Shown: piece by piece, positions 22,121 through 32,048 of the stretch
Position numbering within the stretch: the stretch's first letter is position 1
Layout of the letters: every line of letters starts with the position of its first letter
NCBI GenBank assembly: GCA_949130485.1
Contig: OX422185.1
Span: 4,813,928-4,877,927, forward strand
Direction: 5' to 3'
DNA from: Agelas oroides
Taxonomy: Eukaryota; Porifera; Demospongiae; Agelasida; Agelasidae
Length of the DNA: 64,000 nt
Position numbers and translations under genes: made by a program
Notes under the pieces: generated by a model
Databases searched by the model: none
What the model was told of the DNA's origin: nothing
The model's input: the letters and a program-made list of their open reading frames with translations, nothing else

Positions 22121-23887
22121 ATGGCTGCCACACAAGATGGTGGTGCGGCCAAGACCGTATTACTGTCTGCGTTGCGGAAACTGAATCAGGAGCTAAGCAA
22201 GAAAGTTGGCGATGGACGGAAAAACTTTGAGGCGATGAAATTTGATCGCTTGAATGAGTTTTTGGTTTTCGACTGTGAAGAGGGTATACATAATGTGGTA
22301 CCGGTGTAAGCGCGATATGGGGACCCCCGTGATATGGGGACCCCCGTCCCCATATCCCTAGTGACATGGGGACCCCCCCCCAGCCCCATTTCGCTAGTGA
22401 TATAGGGACCCCCTCAGCGTTTTGGGGACCCCGGAAGACACGGACCTACCTGTTCGTAAACATCCGACGCTGGACCTTGACGATCATTGATCAGAAGGGT
22501 ACGCCATCAGTGATAATTATAAAACGAGAAGCAGAGCACAACAACAAGAAGTTGTTAGTATGGCGAAGGAAGGCGAAAAAGACGTGAAAGTTGAGGAAGA
22601 TGCGGCAAAAGTGAAATATACGTTCAGCGAAATTTATGACTACGTTGTCCGTAAGACATATACCCATCTCATGCTGATAAACTCTACAAGCATGGGCTAA
22701 GGAAGCGTAGCAAATTCTTACCAGCGGACGGAGGGCGTTTATACTACATTGCCGGAAAAGGGAGTGAGAAACCTCGCTTGGTGCCAAGTGCGGAGGAGAG
22801 GAGAAAAATCGGCAGCATACTAATATTCTTTAATAATAATATTGTTGTTCTTTACTTGTACATACTATTGCATAAGCATATTTTTACTCTTGCATATATA
22901 CGACTTGTTAATTTGTTCTTATATGTCTTTTCCAATTGCGTATAGAACACAAACCTTAGGGGTCCCTAAATCACTGAAGGATCCCCATATCACCAGAGTT
23001 CTGGGGACCCCCGGTCCCCATATCCCTAGTGATATGGGGCCCCCCCGTCCCCATATCACTAGGGATATGGGGACCGGGGTCCCCAAATTGGGGGGTCCCC
23101 ATTTCACGCAGACACCGGTGTTTAGCTACGTCCAGTGCCTGAAAGCCGCTGGTGCGAAGACGCGGGTTGAACTTGAGGAGATGTGGAAGGGGTGCTACCA
23201 TGATGAAGAGGTGAGGGAGTGTGTGGAGGAGTTTTTGAGTTTAGAGGAGAGTATTCAGGAGTTGTTTGACGACATTGATGTGGAGGTGCAGAAAGCAGAG
23301 GATCAACTTGCCATCCAGAATGTCACCAAGGTGGGTGATCAGCTGCCAGCCGATCTGTCTCTCACCGAGTGCCGCTCGGAGAGGTGGTCCAACTTGAGGA
23401 TGTTTGGAAGCAGTCCAAGTTCACACTCTTTGTACCTCTCAAGTTTTATTTTTGACCTCCATGAAACAAGCACCTGGAGGGTATAGTGGCAAGGAGGAAG
23501 GACTTTGAGCAACTGGAGTGTCAGGTGGTTGTTGTATATTGTGGAACACGAAAGAATGGTCTAACATGGCTGCAGAAAAGTAGCAGCCCTTTCCTGCACC
23601 TCCTTGACCCAGACAGAGTGTTCTACCGACAGGTTGGGCTGCGAAGGTTTCTCAAGGATACTGCCTGTGTTAAGACATTTGTACGGTGTGCAGATGAGTT
23701 TGTTGCAGGCACTTGGCCACCAAAGGGTTTGTCTGTATCCGACTATCCAGGCACCGATATTGCTGTAATGGGAGGTGACTTTATGGTCGACTCAACTGGC
23801 AAGCTGTTGTATGCTCACCACTCCAAGAATCAATACGACAGACCGAAGATTGAAACATTGCTGAAAATGTTGCAAGAACATGTTTAG
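22121..23887 (+). pseudogene. Selenoprotein copy C, disrupted
   Basis: The first 62 codons (22121-22307) match copy D. An 806-bp element then splits the gene, and family sequence resumes at 23122 (FSYVQCLKAAGAKTRVELEE). Further lesions: one base is lost near 23378 (CGCTCGGAGAGG against CGCTCAGGAGAGG in E), a frameshift. At the active site, TGA (23453-23455) is followed by CCT CCA TGA, so the partner cysteine codon TGT is now TGA (23462-23464). The second half (from 23486, GTG codon) remains open to TAG at 23887. The degraded SECIS at 23922-23978 agrees with loss of constraint. Confidence 0.88.
22308..23113. mobile_element. 806-bp element inside copy C, TSD ACCGGTGT, with integrase-like fragment
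   Basis: Flanked by ACCGGTGT (22300-22307 and 23114-23121). Both ends are built of short inverted units (GATATGGGGACCCCC; CCCCATATCCCTAGTGATAT). Inside, around 22560-22820, the plus strand can be read as MAKEGEKDVKVEEDAAKVKY and, after a frameshift, KHGLRKRSKFLPADGGRLYY followed by RLVPSAEERRKIGS. That second part resembles the start of an integrase zinc-binding (H2C2) region of retroelements or Ginger/KRBA2-like genes. The 8-base TSD suggests a hAT-type or similar transposase; the class is uncertain. Confidence 0.65.
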
Positions 23888-23921
23888 AACTAACCACCTT
23901 GTTACTTGCATTTTGCAAGAG

Positions 23922-23978
23922 GCATGATATGAAGCTCACACTCTCAATCTGGTATCAGAGGAATGTGTGCTGAAGTAA
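23922..23978 (+). promoter_or_regulatory. Degenerate SECIS of pseudogene copy C
   Basis: AUGA (23929-23932), AA and UGAA (23971-23974) are kept. The right arm is GAAUGUGUGCU, which breaks a C-G pair present in B and D. This fits decay after the coding part was lost. Confidence 0.75.
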
Positions 23979-24775
23979 TATGGTGCTACTTGCTGAATGG
24001 TGCTACTTGCTATCAATAAATGTTTGTACATATACTTTTTGTGGTGATTACAAAACAAGATCCTTGTGGGTGTATAACTAGCGGTGTTAGTGGGGATGAG
24101 GCTAATAAGGCTAATAATGGTGCTGGAAAAGTTGCATTCACATAACCTGCTAATAAGGTAGATGAATGAGTGTCTATGTTCATCCACATTATATGACTAT
24201 AGCTATACATGTCTCAGTATCAGGGTATCAAGAGTGCCCTGCAGAGAAAAGGGCTTTTCAATCTCCTTAGACAGAAATACATAATGGTGCATTTGCATGG
24301 TATATGTGTAAGGTTCAGGATAATAAGCACCCATAGAACCTAAAAATATTGTGAGTACATAATCAGATTGCAACAAATAAATCCTATTTACAACACACTA
24401 AGAATGTAATATTATCTAACAAGTCAAAATATCCGGTCATACTTCTCATGCTACATCTGTGCATGTAACAAGCAGTGTCTCAAACTAAAGGGCTTCTAAG
24501 TCTGAGAGTTGGTTTGATGCATGTAACAAGCAGTGTCTCAAACTAAAGGGCTTCTACGTCTGAGAGTTGGTTTGATGCTGATGATGCATAGACTTTACTG
24601 TTTATATGGAAAAATGCAAGTAATAGAAATGCATTAAGAATTGAATTCTTGATTGCATGGATTTAATGCATGATTCAAATGTGACATGTAACAATGTATG
24701 CCTGCATGTGTAGTTACAACCATGATGCACCACATAATTAACTATAGGGATCAAAGCGTTGCATTCTAGCATATC

Positions 24776-25755
24776 CAGCCCTAGACAGTGGCGTAGCTAG
24801 AAGCTGACAGTTGGTAGGGCCAGGAGCTTATGAGCTGGTAGGGCACAAGTACAGACTGGGAACGAGACATGTACTTGGGTAGGCGTGGTTTGTAGACACA
24901 TGTCTGTCGTACTCAGTAGACGAAGAGAAGCCCAGCGTGCCTGGCGGTTGCTCGAATGAAGCTACGTACGTACAGCACTGTTACACTGGCGGTTGTGTAG
25001 CTCCAGTAAGTGAGAAAGCCGGACGGTATATAGGGCTCCAGTTGGTAGGGCACTTGCAGCAGTTGGTAGGGCCTAGGCCCTACCTTAGCTACGCCACTGG
25101 CCCTAGACTATTGTGATGTGGTATGGGACGGCTGCTCGAAGACAGCCCAAGCCAGCCTGGAAGTAGTCCATAATAATGCCGCTAGGGCTATTATGGGGGC
25201 ACCCTACAGATCATCAGCCACAAGCCTGAGAAACCAGTTGGGTTGGTTAACCTTGGCCCAAAGGAGAGAAAATCACACTGCTGTATGGATGTACCGTTGT
25301 GTCAGAGGATCTGCACCCTCATACCTCCAAAATATATTTGTACCAAATTCTGAGGTTCATCAACATTATAGCTACTAGACAAAGCAGTGGTGTGTACATG
25401 CCACGTCCTAGAACAAACATGTTGAAACGATCATTTGAGTACCGGGGTACTGTCGTATGGAACTCACTCTCTGAATCTACTAGAACAGCTAAGAGCTTGG
25501 ATGTGTTCAAGCAGCATACCTCCTGTCACTAGTCAACTATAGTTTAGTTATGTTTTTAACTGTTTGCCTACAGTGAATTTTTTATTTCCGCTTCTGTATA
25601 GCCACTTGCATTCATGTCATTGTCTATTACTCTGTACTTTCATGTGTCTTATGTTGTGTGAATTGTGCTTTATGAAGTTTATGTATGACCATGTAAGAAC
25701 AGCCTCTGGCTGAGTGGCCATTAAAGTTTCACTTCACTTTCACTTCACTTCATAT
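24776..25755 (+). mobile_element. 5'-truncated non-LTR retrotransposon fragment (split by a MITE)
   Basis: From 25100 on it encodes the end of a LINE reverse transcriptase: DYCDVVWDGCSKTAQASLE, NNAARAIMGAPYRSSATSLR and, after a frameshift near 25360, FEYRGTVVWNSLSESTRTAKSLDVFKQH. The 3' end is a short repeat tail (CACTTCACTTT). Compared with unit B it is an insertion between GCATTCTAGCATA and TAGTAGATTCTAGTG. Dead copy. Confidence 0.82.
24786..25099. mobile_element. 314-bp hAT-like MITE, TSD GCCCTAGA
   Basis: Ends CAGTGGCGTAGCTA and TAGCTACGCCACTG. A perfect 8-base duplication GCCCTAGA at 24778-24785 and 25100-25107 fits hAT-type insertion. It sits inside the LINE fragment, so it is the younger insertion. 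Confidence 0.86.
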
Positions 25756-26485
25756 ATAGTAGATTCTAGTGATATGTATCCAAGTTGGTCTTCAGTAGGC
25801 AAAATGAGAGTAGGCAAAAAGTGTAGTTAGGCAAAATGAGACGATCCATTGAAAATCAGTGTTTCAACTTAGAAACTAGCCAATTAATTTGGTGCAAGTG
25901 TGGTGTGTCTGTAGGTCCATCACACAACACAAGGTATTCTCACTGGACTGGGAAGGCCTATAGTCACTTAGAATGTGTTGACATGTAGGCAGCCGTAGAT
26001 GGAAGAAAGGATGCGATCACGTGATAGGGTCGCCAGACACTGAGTCATTGAACAGTAGCTTTTGAAACCCCGTTCTTACTTTTTTCCCCCGGTCAGTACA
26101 GTCCAGAACTGCTGAACAACGGAGTTCGGTTAGGGTAGACGGTCATTGACGTACTGTAATACCCGTTCAGTAGGACTTTCTTCATGAAAGTCGAGCTGGA
26201 TACTCACACCAAACTCGCTCGCTTGCATAGCTACTCTACTATCTGTTGTGAAGGTAGGCACCAATGAGAATCATGTGTAAATGCAATTTAGCTACTCAGT
26301 CCTGCGACAAATGTGGAAAGCGCCTGGCGGAATAATTGCACTGTAAGTTGCTATTATAACCGGCAGCCAATACCACTTCTCCCTGCTCCAACTCTACAGC
26401 ATCAAATCCTCACAACAAAGAGGGAAGTTATGCAAGCGCTGTTCCTCTCAACCCCCCAGTCACCACAGACATCACCTCTACTCAA

Positions 26486-26983
26486 TTGCAACCCCCTCTC
26501 AAGGATCCTCAACATATACCGGTACCCCCATCCACCCCAGTGAAAGAAAAACTTCCTACAGCTCGCTCTCCCCTCAAACATCCTAGGGTAGTCACCATGT
26601 GGGGAACACGTAGATCGACCACTGAACTTGAGGTATCCCAAGCCATTAGACAAATAGGCTGCAACAATCTTCAAATTGAAAGACGGACCTCCAAAAGCAC
26701 TCCACATAGGCGAGGAACTTGGAGATTTGTGATTCTTGGGGAAGAACAAGACATTGCCTACCTAGAAGATAACTGGAAGAAGATGCCAAAATGGTGGAAG
26801 CTACAATGTCCTGCAAGCCCAAAGTCCAGTCCTGACAACTACCAGCAAGGTCTCCCTTTTCCGGAACATCTCCCCCGGAGGCCACCTATTCAAACAGGTA
26901 TGATCCAATGGTGTCCCCCTGTCCAGATAAGACCACACCCTTTTACCTACAGTCCCCTACCACATTTGAATTACCAACGCTAA
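26486..26983 (+). CDS. LINE ORF1, C-terminal part
   Basis: An open frame of about 165 codons, possibly continuing to the 5' edge of the element. It is rich in Pro and basic residues, with no visible zinc knuckle. Readable segments include VTMWGTRRSTTELEVSQAIR and WRFVILGEEQDIAYLEDNWK. It overlaps ORF2 in another frame. The start is lost by 5' truncation, so protein function is uncertain; ORF1 products normally bind the element RNA. Confidence 0.5.
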   Translation: MQPPLKDPQHIPVPPSTPVKEKLPTARSPLKHPRVVTMWGTRRSTTELEVSQAIRQIGCNNLQIERRTSKSTPHRRGTWRFVILGEEQDIAYLEDNWKKMPKWWKLQCPASPKSSPDNYQQGLPFPEHLPRRPPIQTGMIQWCPPVQIRPHPFTYSPLPHLNYQR

Positions 26984-29900
26984 AACCTAGGTCTTTGGTC
27001 TCAGATTCGCACTGCCCATTAAAGCTTGGTTGCTGGAATACTAGGGGTTGGCCTTTAGACAGTCAATTTAGAAGTAGAGTAATACATTCTCTGGATCTAG
27101 ACTTAATAGGTATCTGTGAAACATTCTTACGAGAGAATAATGAAATACATCTAGAAGGCTATACTTGGTTAGGCAATAACCGTAAACAAATATCCAAAAG
27201 AGCAATTCGTGGCTCAGGGGGGGTGGGGCTTTTGGTGAAGGATACAGTCTTTCATAAGTTTACCGTAAGTGTCTTAGATAATAAATCAGAAGGTATTCTA
27301 TGGGCTCTACTACTAGACCAAGCCTCCCAACACTCTATCTCTCTATGTGTCTGCTATTTACCTCCCAGTAATTCATCAAGAGGTGACATCTCACTTGAGT
27401 TTTTCAGCAACCTAAGGCTACAAGTTTCAAAATACCAAGACACAGGTCTGATATGCATTTGTGGTGACTTCAATGCCCGCATAGGCTCTCTAGCGGATAT
27501 TGATCTAGAAGTAGTTGCTGACTCTGTACCAAAGAGAGTAACTCTAGACACAGCTCCCCCTAATACCCATGGTAAAGAACTCATTGAGTTTGTCAGAGAT
27601 GTAGGAATGGTTGTCCTCAATGGTAGAGGATCCAGTAACAATGATTCTTTTACATTCATTAGCACAAATGGTTCCTCAGTTGTTGACTACTGTCTCATCC
27701 CCATTGAACAATGGAACCTTATTGGGCCATTCTCAGTTGTATCACCTCTTGACGTTTCTCACAGATTCCACATCCCAGTTGATTGTAACCTCCCAGACCA
27801 CTCTATCCTCCTATGGTCCATTAAGTTATATTCTCAGGCCACCTTTAACCGATCTCAAAACCCATACTCCCCAAACCCAAAGTGCAAGTTTAAAATCCCA
27901 CAAAATTACATGCAGTCCGATCTAGCACTTAGCAGAATACAGGATATAATCGATAACACCACCCCCCTCTCTCTACAAACATGCTATAAAGACACTTGTG
28001 ACCTGATATTCTCTGAATTGATCCCTTCTAATCCCTCCAAGCATAAAAAGTGCAGCCACCCTTGGTGGAACCCTAGACTTAATCTCCTCAAACAAAGTTT
28101 ACGCCTTAAACAAAGAGCATGGTTAAAGCAAAAGGATAACTCCCAACTAAAACTGGCCTATCAATCTTCCCAGAAAACCTTCGACAAAGCGATAAAGAAA
28201 GCCAAGGCAGATCACAGAACACATAAACCAATTGAATTGCTCCATCAATGCAAGCACGACTCCAAAAGCTTCTGGAGAAATTTCAAACTAATAGGTATAC
28301 ACGCTGAAAGGAAAACAATCCCCATCCAAGTCATCAATGCTGAGGGTGAGGTGTTGTCTGAACCTAGTGCTTTGTTACAGGTTTGGAAAAGTTACTTTGA
28401 TTCTCTGTACAACCAAAGCCCCCTTTCTGTTCCCAGTACAATTTACAGCCTTCTTAGCTCAACACATATGCCTGCTAATTCATCCAACTGCCAGGAACTC
28501 AATCTCCCCATTTCAATTGATGAAGTAGAACTAGCTATTGCCAGACTCAACCTCGGTAAAGCTCCCGGGCTTGATAAGATTCAAGGTTCATACCTAAATC
28601 ACCCTGCCCTGACCCCTCTGTTACATAGATTATTCTCAGTTTGCTTTGACTCAGCCCTAGTACCCTCAGATTGGTGCTCTGCACTAATCCACCCCATCTT
28701 GAAACCCAACACCACAGACCCTAGAAACCCCATTAACTACCGTGGTATTGCACTCCAGAGTGTTGTCCTGAAAGTCTTTTGCAAAGTTCTCAATGCTAGA
28801 CTCTCTGACTGGTCAGAGACAAACTGCGTTCTATCGGATGAACAAAATGGTTTTAGGCCCAACCGCTCATGTCTGGACCATCTTTTTGTAATCTGTAGTA
28901 TTATTAGCACTAGAAAATTGAACAAGTCACCAACATTTGTTGCCTTTGTAGACCTCAAAAAAGCTTTCGACAGTGTAGATAGAGACCTCCTATGGCACAG
29001 ATTAGGCCACTATGGAATTAGTGGGAAATTCCTAGATCTTATAAAATGCCTGTACAGAGATACTGAGTACTGTGTTAGAGTCAATGATACCGTCACTGAA
29101 CCATTCCCTGTAACATCTGGAGTTAAACAAGGATGTCTGCTTTCCCCTACATTATTCAATCTCTTCATCAATGGTCTAATTGAAGAAATAAAGCAGCTTA
29201 ACTTAGGAGTAAAATGTGGTGAAATTCTCTTAGCTCTCCTGGTGTTTGCTGATGACATTGCTATAATGGCGGAAACAGAGGAAGATCTGCAGTGTATGCT
29301 TAGTATACTACACACCTGGTGTGAATCCTGGCGACTTCACATTAACACCAGCAAAACAAAAATTGTCCATTTTAGACATAAATCCCAGCCTAGGACCTCG
29401 TTCAATTTTAAATGTGGCCCCTCAGAATTAGAAGTTGTGCCTTCATATAAATACCTTGGTGTTTGGCTTGATGAACACTTAGATTACCAAAACTGTGTTA
29501 ATGCACTTAGTGAATCTGCCAGAAAAGCTTTGGGCCTTCTTATAGCTAAATCAAAACAATTTGGTAATTTTCCCTTTGAAGCATTCAGCTCACTTTATGA
29601 CTCACTAGTAATACCTAGAATGGACTATGGGGCTGGTGTCTGGGGTTACAGAACCTTCCCCAAGTTACAAACCATTCAGAACAAGGCAATTAGACATATT
29701 TTGGGTGTGGGTAAAAACTGCCCAGTAGATCTACTAGAAGGTGACTCAGGATGGATGCCAGTCTGGTGTAGACACCAGTTTGAGATGCTCAAACTCTGGT
29801 TCCGTCTTGCTACTATGGATAATAGTCATCTTACTAAAAAGATTTTTAAATGGTCACTAGAACTAGCCAATAAGGGCAAACCTACCTGGTGTTTTCATGC

Positions 29901-30486
29901 AAATAAATTGCTCACTCAGATCAACCTAGGACACTTAAATCCAAATAATGTAACTAGCTTGTCTCCTAAGGAATTTCAAACCATAGTCATCACTAAATTA
30001 ACTGATAAAGCAAACCACAAATGGAGAATGCGAATCTGGGACCATAACACCTACTGTACAGACTCAGGGGGTAGGCTACATAACTATAGAGTTATAAAAC
30101 AACAACCTAGGCCAGAGTGCTACATTAGTGGTATTCTGTGCAGGGGTCACCGGTGGGTCATGGCTGCCCTCCGGGGGGGTTGTCTCCCACTTCACATTGA
30201 GACAGGCCGATATAGGACACCAAAAACACCATACCACCTCCGGACCTGCAGATTGTGTTCATCAGACACTGTTGAAACTGAATTTCATTTTGTTATGTTG
30301 TGTCCAGCTTTAGATCATTTACGTTCTACCTTTTTCAGTTGCCTATCCGACTTAGATAACTCTTTTACCTCCCTTACCCTTATTGATAAATTTAAGTACA
30401 TCCTTAGCGCAAATAATCATTGTAGAATAACTGGGAAACATTTGTATAACCTGTATAAAACTAGAATCCAGCCTTTAAATCTGTAA
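26908..30486 (+). CDS. LINE ORF2: AP-endonuclease / reverse transcriptase
   Basis: 1192 codons, uninterrupted. The N-terminal apurinic-type endonuclease starts at LGCWNTRGWPLD, with the ICETF, CGDFNARIG and LPDHSILLW motifs. The central reverse transcriptase has NYRGIALQSVVLKVFCKVLN, QNGFRPNRSCLDHL, FVDLKKAFDSVDRDLLW, GVKQGCLLSPTLFNLFING and the catalytic FADD near residue 780. Near residue 1113 it has a Cys-x2-Cys-x9-His-x4-Cys finger. The protein copies element RNA at nicked DNA. The open frame suggests recent insertion, but loss of the 5' end argues against autonomous mobility. Confidence 0.93.
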   Translation: MVSPCPDKTTPFYLQSPTTFELPTLKPRSLVSDSHCPLKLGCWNTRGWPLDSQFRSRVIHSLDLDLIGICETFLRENNEIHLEGYTWLGNNRKQISKRAIRGSGGVGLLVKDTVFHKFTVSVLDNKSEGILWALLLDQASQHSISLCVCYLPPSNSSRGDISLEFFSNLRLQVSKYQDTGLICICGDFNARIGSLADIDLEVVADSVPKRVTLDTAPPNTHGKELIEFVRDVGMVVLNGRGSSNNDSFTFISTNGSSVVDYCLIPIEQWNLIGPFSVVSPLDVSHRFHIPVDCNLPDHSILLWSIKLYSQATFNRSQNPYSPNPKCKFKIPQNYMQSDLALSRIQDIIDNTTPLSLQTCYKDTCDLIFSELIPSNPSKHKKCSHPWWNPRLNLLKQSLRLKQRAWLKQKDNSQLKLAYQSSQKTFDKAIKKAKADHRTHKPIELLHQCKHDSKSFWRNFKLIGIHAERKTIPIQVINAEGEVLSEPSALLQVWKSYFDSLYNQSPLSVPSTIYSLLSSTHMPANSSNCQELNLPISIDEVELAIARLNLGKAPGLDKIQGSYLNHPALTPLLHRLFSVCFDSALVPSDWCSALIHPILKPNTTDPRNPINYRGIALQSVVLKVFCKVLNARLSDWSETNCVLSDEQNGFRPNRSCLDHLFVICSIISTRKLNKSPTFVAFVDLKKAFDSVDRDLLWHRLGHYGISGKFLDLIKCLYRDTEYCVRVNDTVTEPFPVTSGVKQGCLLSPTLFNLFINGLIEEIKQLNLGVKCGEILLALLVFADDIAIMAETEEDLQCMLSILHTWCESWRLHINTSKTKIVHFRHKSQPRTSFNFKCGPSELEVVPSYKYLGVWLDEHLDYQNCVNALSESARKALGLLIAKSKQFGNFPFEAFSSLYDSLVIPRMDYGAGVWGYRTFPKLQTIQNKAIRHILGVGKNCPVDLLEGDSGWMPVWCRHQFEMLKLWFRLATMDNSHLTKKIFKWSLELANKGKPTWCFHANKLLTQINLGHLNPNNVTSLSPKEFQTIVITKLTDKANHKWRMRIWDHNTYCTDSGGRLHNYRVIKQQPRPECYISGILCRGHRWVMAALRGGCLPLHIETGRYRTPKTPYHLRTCRLCSSDTVETEFHFVMLCPALDHLRSTFFSCLSDLDNSFTSLTLIDKFKYILSANNHCRITGKHLYNLYKTRIQPLNL

Positions 30487-30652
30487 TATCTGTATACTTA
30501 ACCATTATTTTGTACCCGTTTGTAGTGACTCATAGGCCTAATCAGGCCGGGCATCTCGCGTGTCACTCTAATAAAATATTTCATTCATTCATTCATATCA
30601 TACCACGGTTCGCTGACTAAGCCGCTCTGGCACCACAAGCTTGATATGCTGA

Positions 30653-30790
30653 TTTCCATTAATAGCAGAACGTTAGCATCCGTAAGCTATACAGTGATTT
30701 ATATGGTTAGGGTGGGGTTAGGGTTGGGTTAGGGCTGGTATAAATACCATATAGCATACGGATGCTAATGTTCTGTCGTTAACGGCTTGT
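30653..30790. mobile_element. 138-bp MITE with TSD GATATGCTGA and telomere-like core
   Basis: Arms AGCAGAACGTTAGCATCCGT and ACGGATGCTAATGTTCTGTC are near-inverse. The core contains GGTTAGGGT / TTAGGGTTGGGTTAGGG. The 10-base duplication GATATGCTGA flanks it (30643-30652, 30791-30800) and is single in the flank of unit C (about 20513-20522). Confidence 0.78.
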
Positions 30791-30982
30791 GATATGCTGA
30801 CGTGATAATTCAATCTACTTCACGCTTACCCGAAGCGACCGGCGGGGTAAAGAGCGAACCCTGGTTCGAGAGTAGCTAGTGAGTGCGAGGTTATCACGCG
30901 CACCCTCGCCAACATAATTTCCAACAAGCGGAAGCAGGGTAAACACTGGGACGAGACTAGAAAGCGTGCCGTTCGTCTGACC

Positions 30983-31945
30983 ATGGCTGCCACACAAGAT
31001 GGTGGTGCGGCTAAGACCGTATTACTGTCTGCGTTGCGGAAACTGAACCAGGAGCTAAGCAAGAAAGTTAGCGATGGACGGAAAAACTTTGAGGCGATGA
31101 AATTTGATCGCTTGAATGAGATTTTGAAATTCGACTGTGAAGTGGGTATATATAATGTGTCACCGTTGTTTAGCTACGTCCAGTGCCTGAAAGCCGCTGG
31201 TGCGAAGACGCGGGTTGAACTTGAGGAGATGTGGAAGGGGTGCTACCATGATGAAGAGGTGAGGGAGTGTGTGGAGGAGTTTTTGAGTTTAGAGGAGAGT
31301 ATTCAGGAGTTGTTTGACGACATTGATGTGGAGGTGCAGAAAGCAGAGGATCAACTTGCCATCCAGAATGTCACCAAGGTGGGTGATCAGCTGCCAGCCG
31401 ATCTGTCTCTCACCGAGTGCCACTCAGGAGAGGTGGTCCAACTTGAGGATGTTTGGAAGCAGTCCAAGTTCACACTCTTTGTACTTCTCAAGTTTTATTT
31501 TTGACCTCCATGTAACAAGCACCTGGAGGGTATAGTGGCAAGGAAGAAGGACTTTGAGCAACTGGAGTGTCAGGTGGTTGTTGTATATTGTGGAACACGA
31601 AAGAATGGTTTAACATGGATGCAGAAAAGTAGCTGCCCTTTTCTGCACCTCCTTGACCCAGACAGAGTGTTCTACCGACAGGTTGGGCTGCGAAGGTTTC
31701 TCAAGGATACTGCCTGTGTTAAGACCTATGTACGGTATGCAGATGAGTTTGTAGCAGGCACTTGGCCACCAAAGGGTTTGTCTGTATCTAGTATATATGA
31801 CTATCCAGGCACCGATATTGCTGTAATGGGAGGTGACTTCATTGTTGACTCAACTGGCAAGCTGTTGCATGCTCACCACTCCAAGAATCAGTACGACAGA
31901 CCTGACATTGAAGCTTTGCTGAAACTGTTATCAGAACATGTTTAG
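30983..31945 (+). CDS. Selenoprotein copy D: peroxiredoxin-like protein with Sec-Pro-Pro-Cys
   Basis: 320 residues with one in-frame TGA at 31502-31504 (codon 174), followed by CCT CCA TGT (Cys177). The N-terminal 135 residues are helical and charged (KTVLLSALRKLNQELSKKV; ELEEMWKGCYHDEEVRECVE) and match no family I know. The Trx-like part has VGDQLPADLSL, LEDVWKQSKFTLFVLLKFYF, Sec, CNKHLEGIVARKKDFEQL, LLDPDRVFYRQVGLRRF (225-239) and MGGDFIVDSTGKLL. Four extra residues (SSIY) near 268 are absent from copies C and E. Codon 185 is GTG, not ATG, so a separate downstream protein starting there is unlikely. The upstream 150 bases match those of copy C (GAAGCGACCGGCGGGGTAAA), probably including the promoter. 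The SECIS lies at 31991-32048. Confidence 0.88.
31502..31504 (+). other. UGA codon read as selenocysteine (copy D)
   Basis: In-frame TGA between KFYF and PPC. Confidence 0.86.
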
Positions 31946-31990
31946 AATTAACATCCTAGTTAGTTACAGTTCGTTAATTGTTTGCAAGAG

Positions 31991-32048
31991 GCACAATATG
32001 ATGCTCACACTCTCAATCTGGTGTCAGAGGAGTGTGTGCTGAAGTGAC
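31991..32048 (+). promoter_or_regulatory. SECIS element of copy D
   Basis: AUGA at 31998-32001, left arm UGCUCACACUC, unpaired UCAA, mini-stem UCUG-GUGU-CAGA, right arm GAGUGUGUGCU, GAA at 32041-32043. The main helix has nine consecutive or near-consecutive pairs. It begins about 50 bases after the TAG stop. Confidence 0.88.

Larger units (their letters stand above)
24030..26356. repeat. 3' spacer of duplicated unit C
   Basis: A tandem copy of the spacer after gene B. It carries its own insertions: a truncated LINE with a nested hAT-like MITE (24776-25755), then the 26359-30592 retrotransposon. Near 24470-24560 the segment GCAGTGTCTCAAACTAAAGG…CTGAGAGTTGGTTTGATG is present twice in tandem. 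Confidence 0.82.
26359..30592 (+). mobile_element. Non-LTR (LINE) retrotransposon, 5'-truncated in ORF1, intact ORF2
   Basis: Inserted in the unit spacer: TTGCTATTAT before it and CATACCACGGTTCGCTGAC after it are contiguous at 20457-20480. It holds the end of an ORF1 (26486-26983), a complete ORF2, a short 3' UTR with AATAAAATA and a (CATT)n tail. The clade was not determined. Confidence 0.9.

Noticed and set aside
30700-30745. Interstitial telomere.
   Set aside because: Only a few TTAGGG-like units occur, confined within a small MITE with target duplication.
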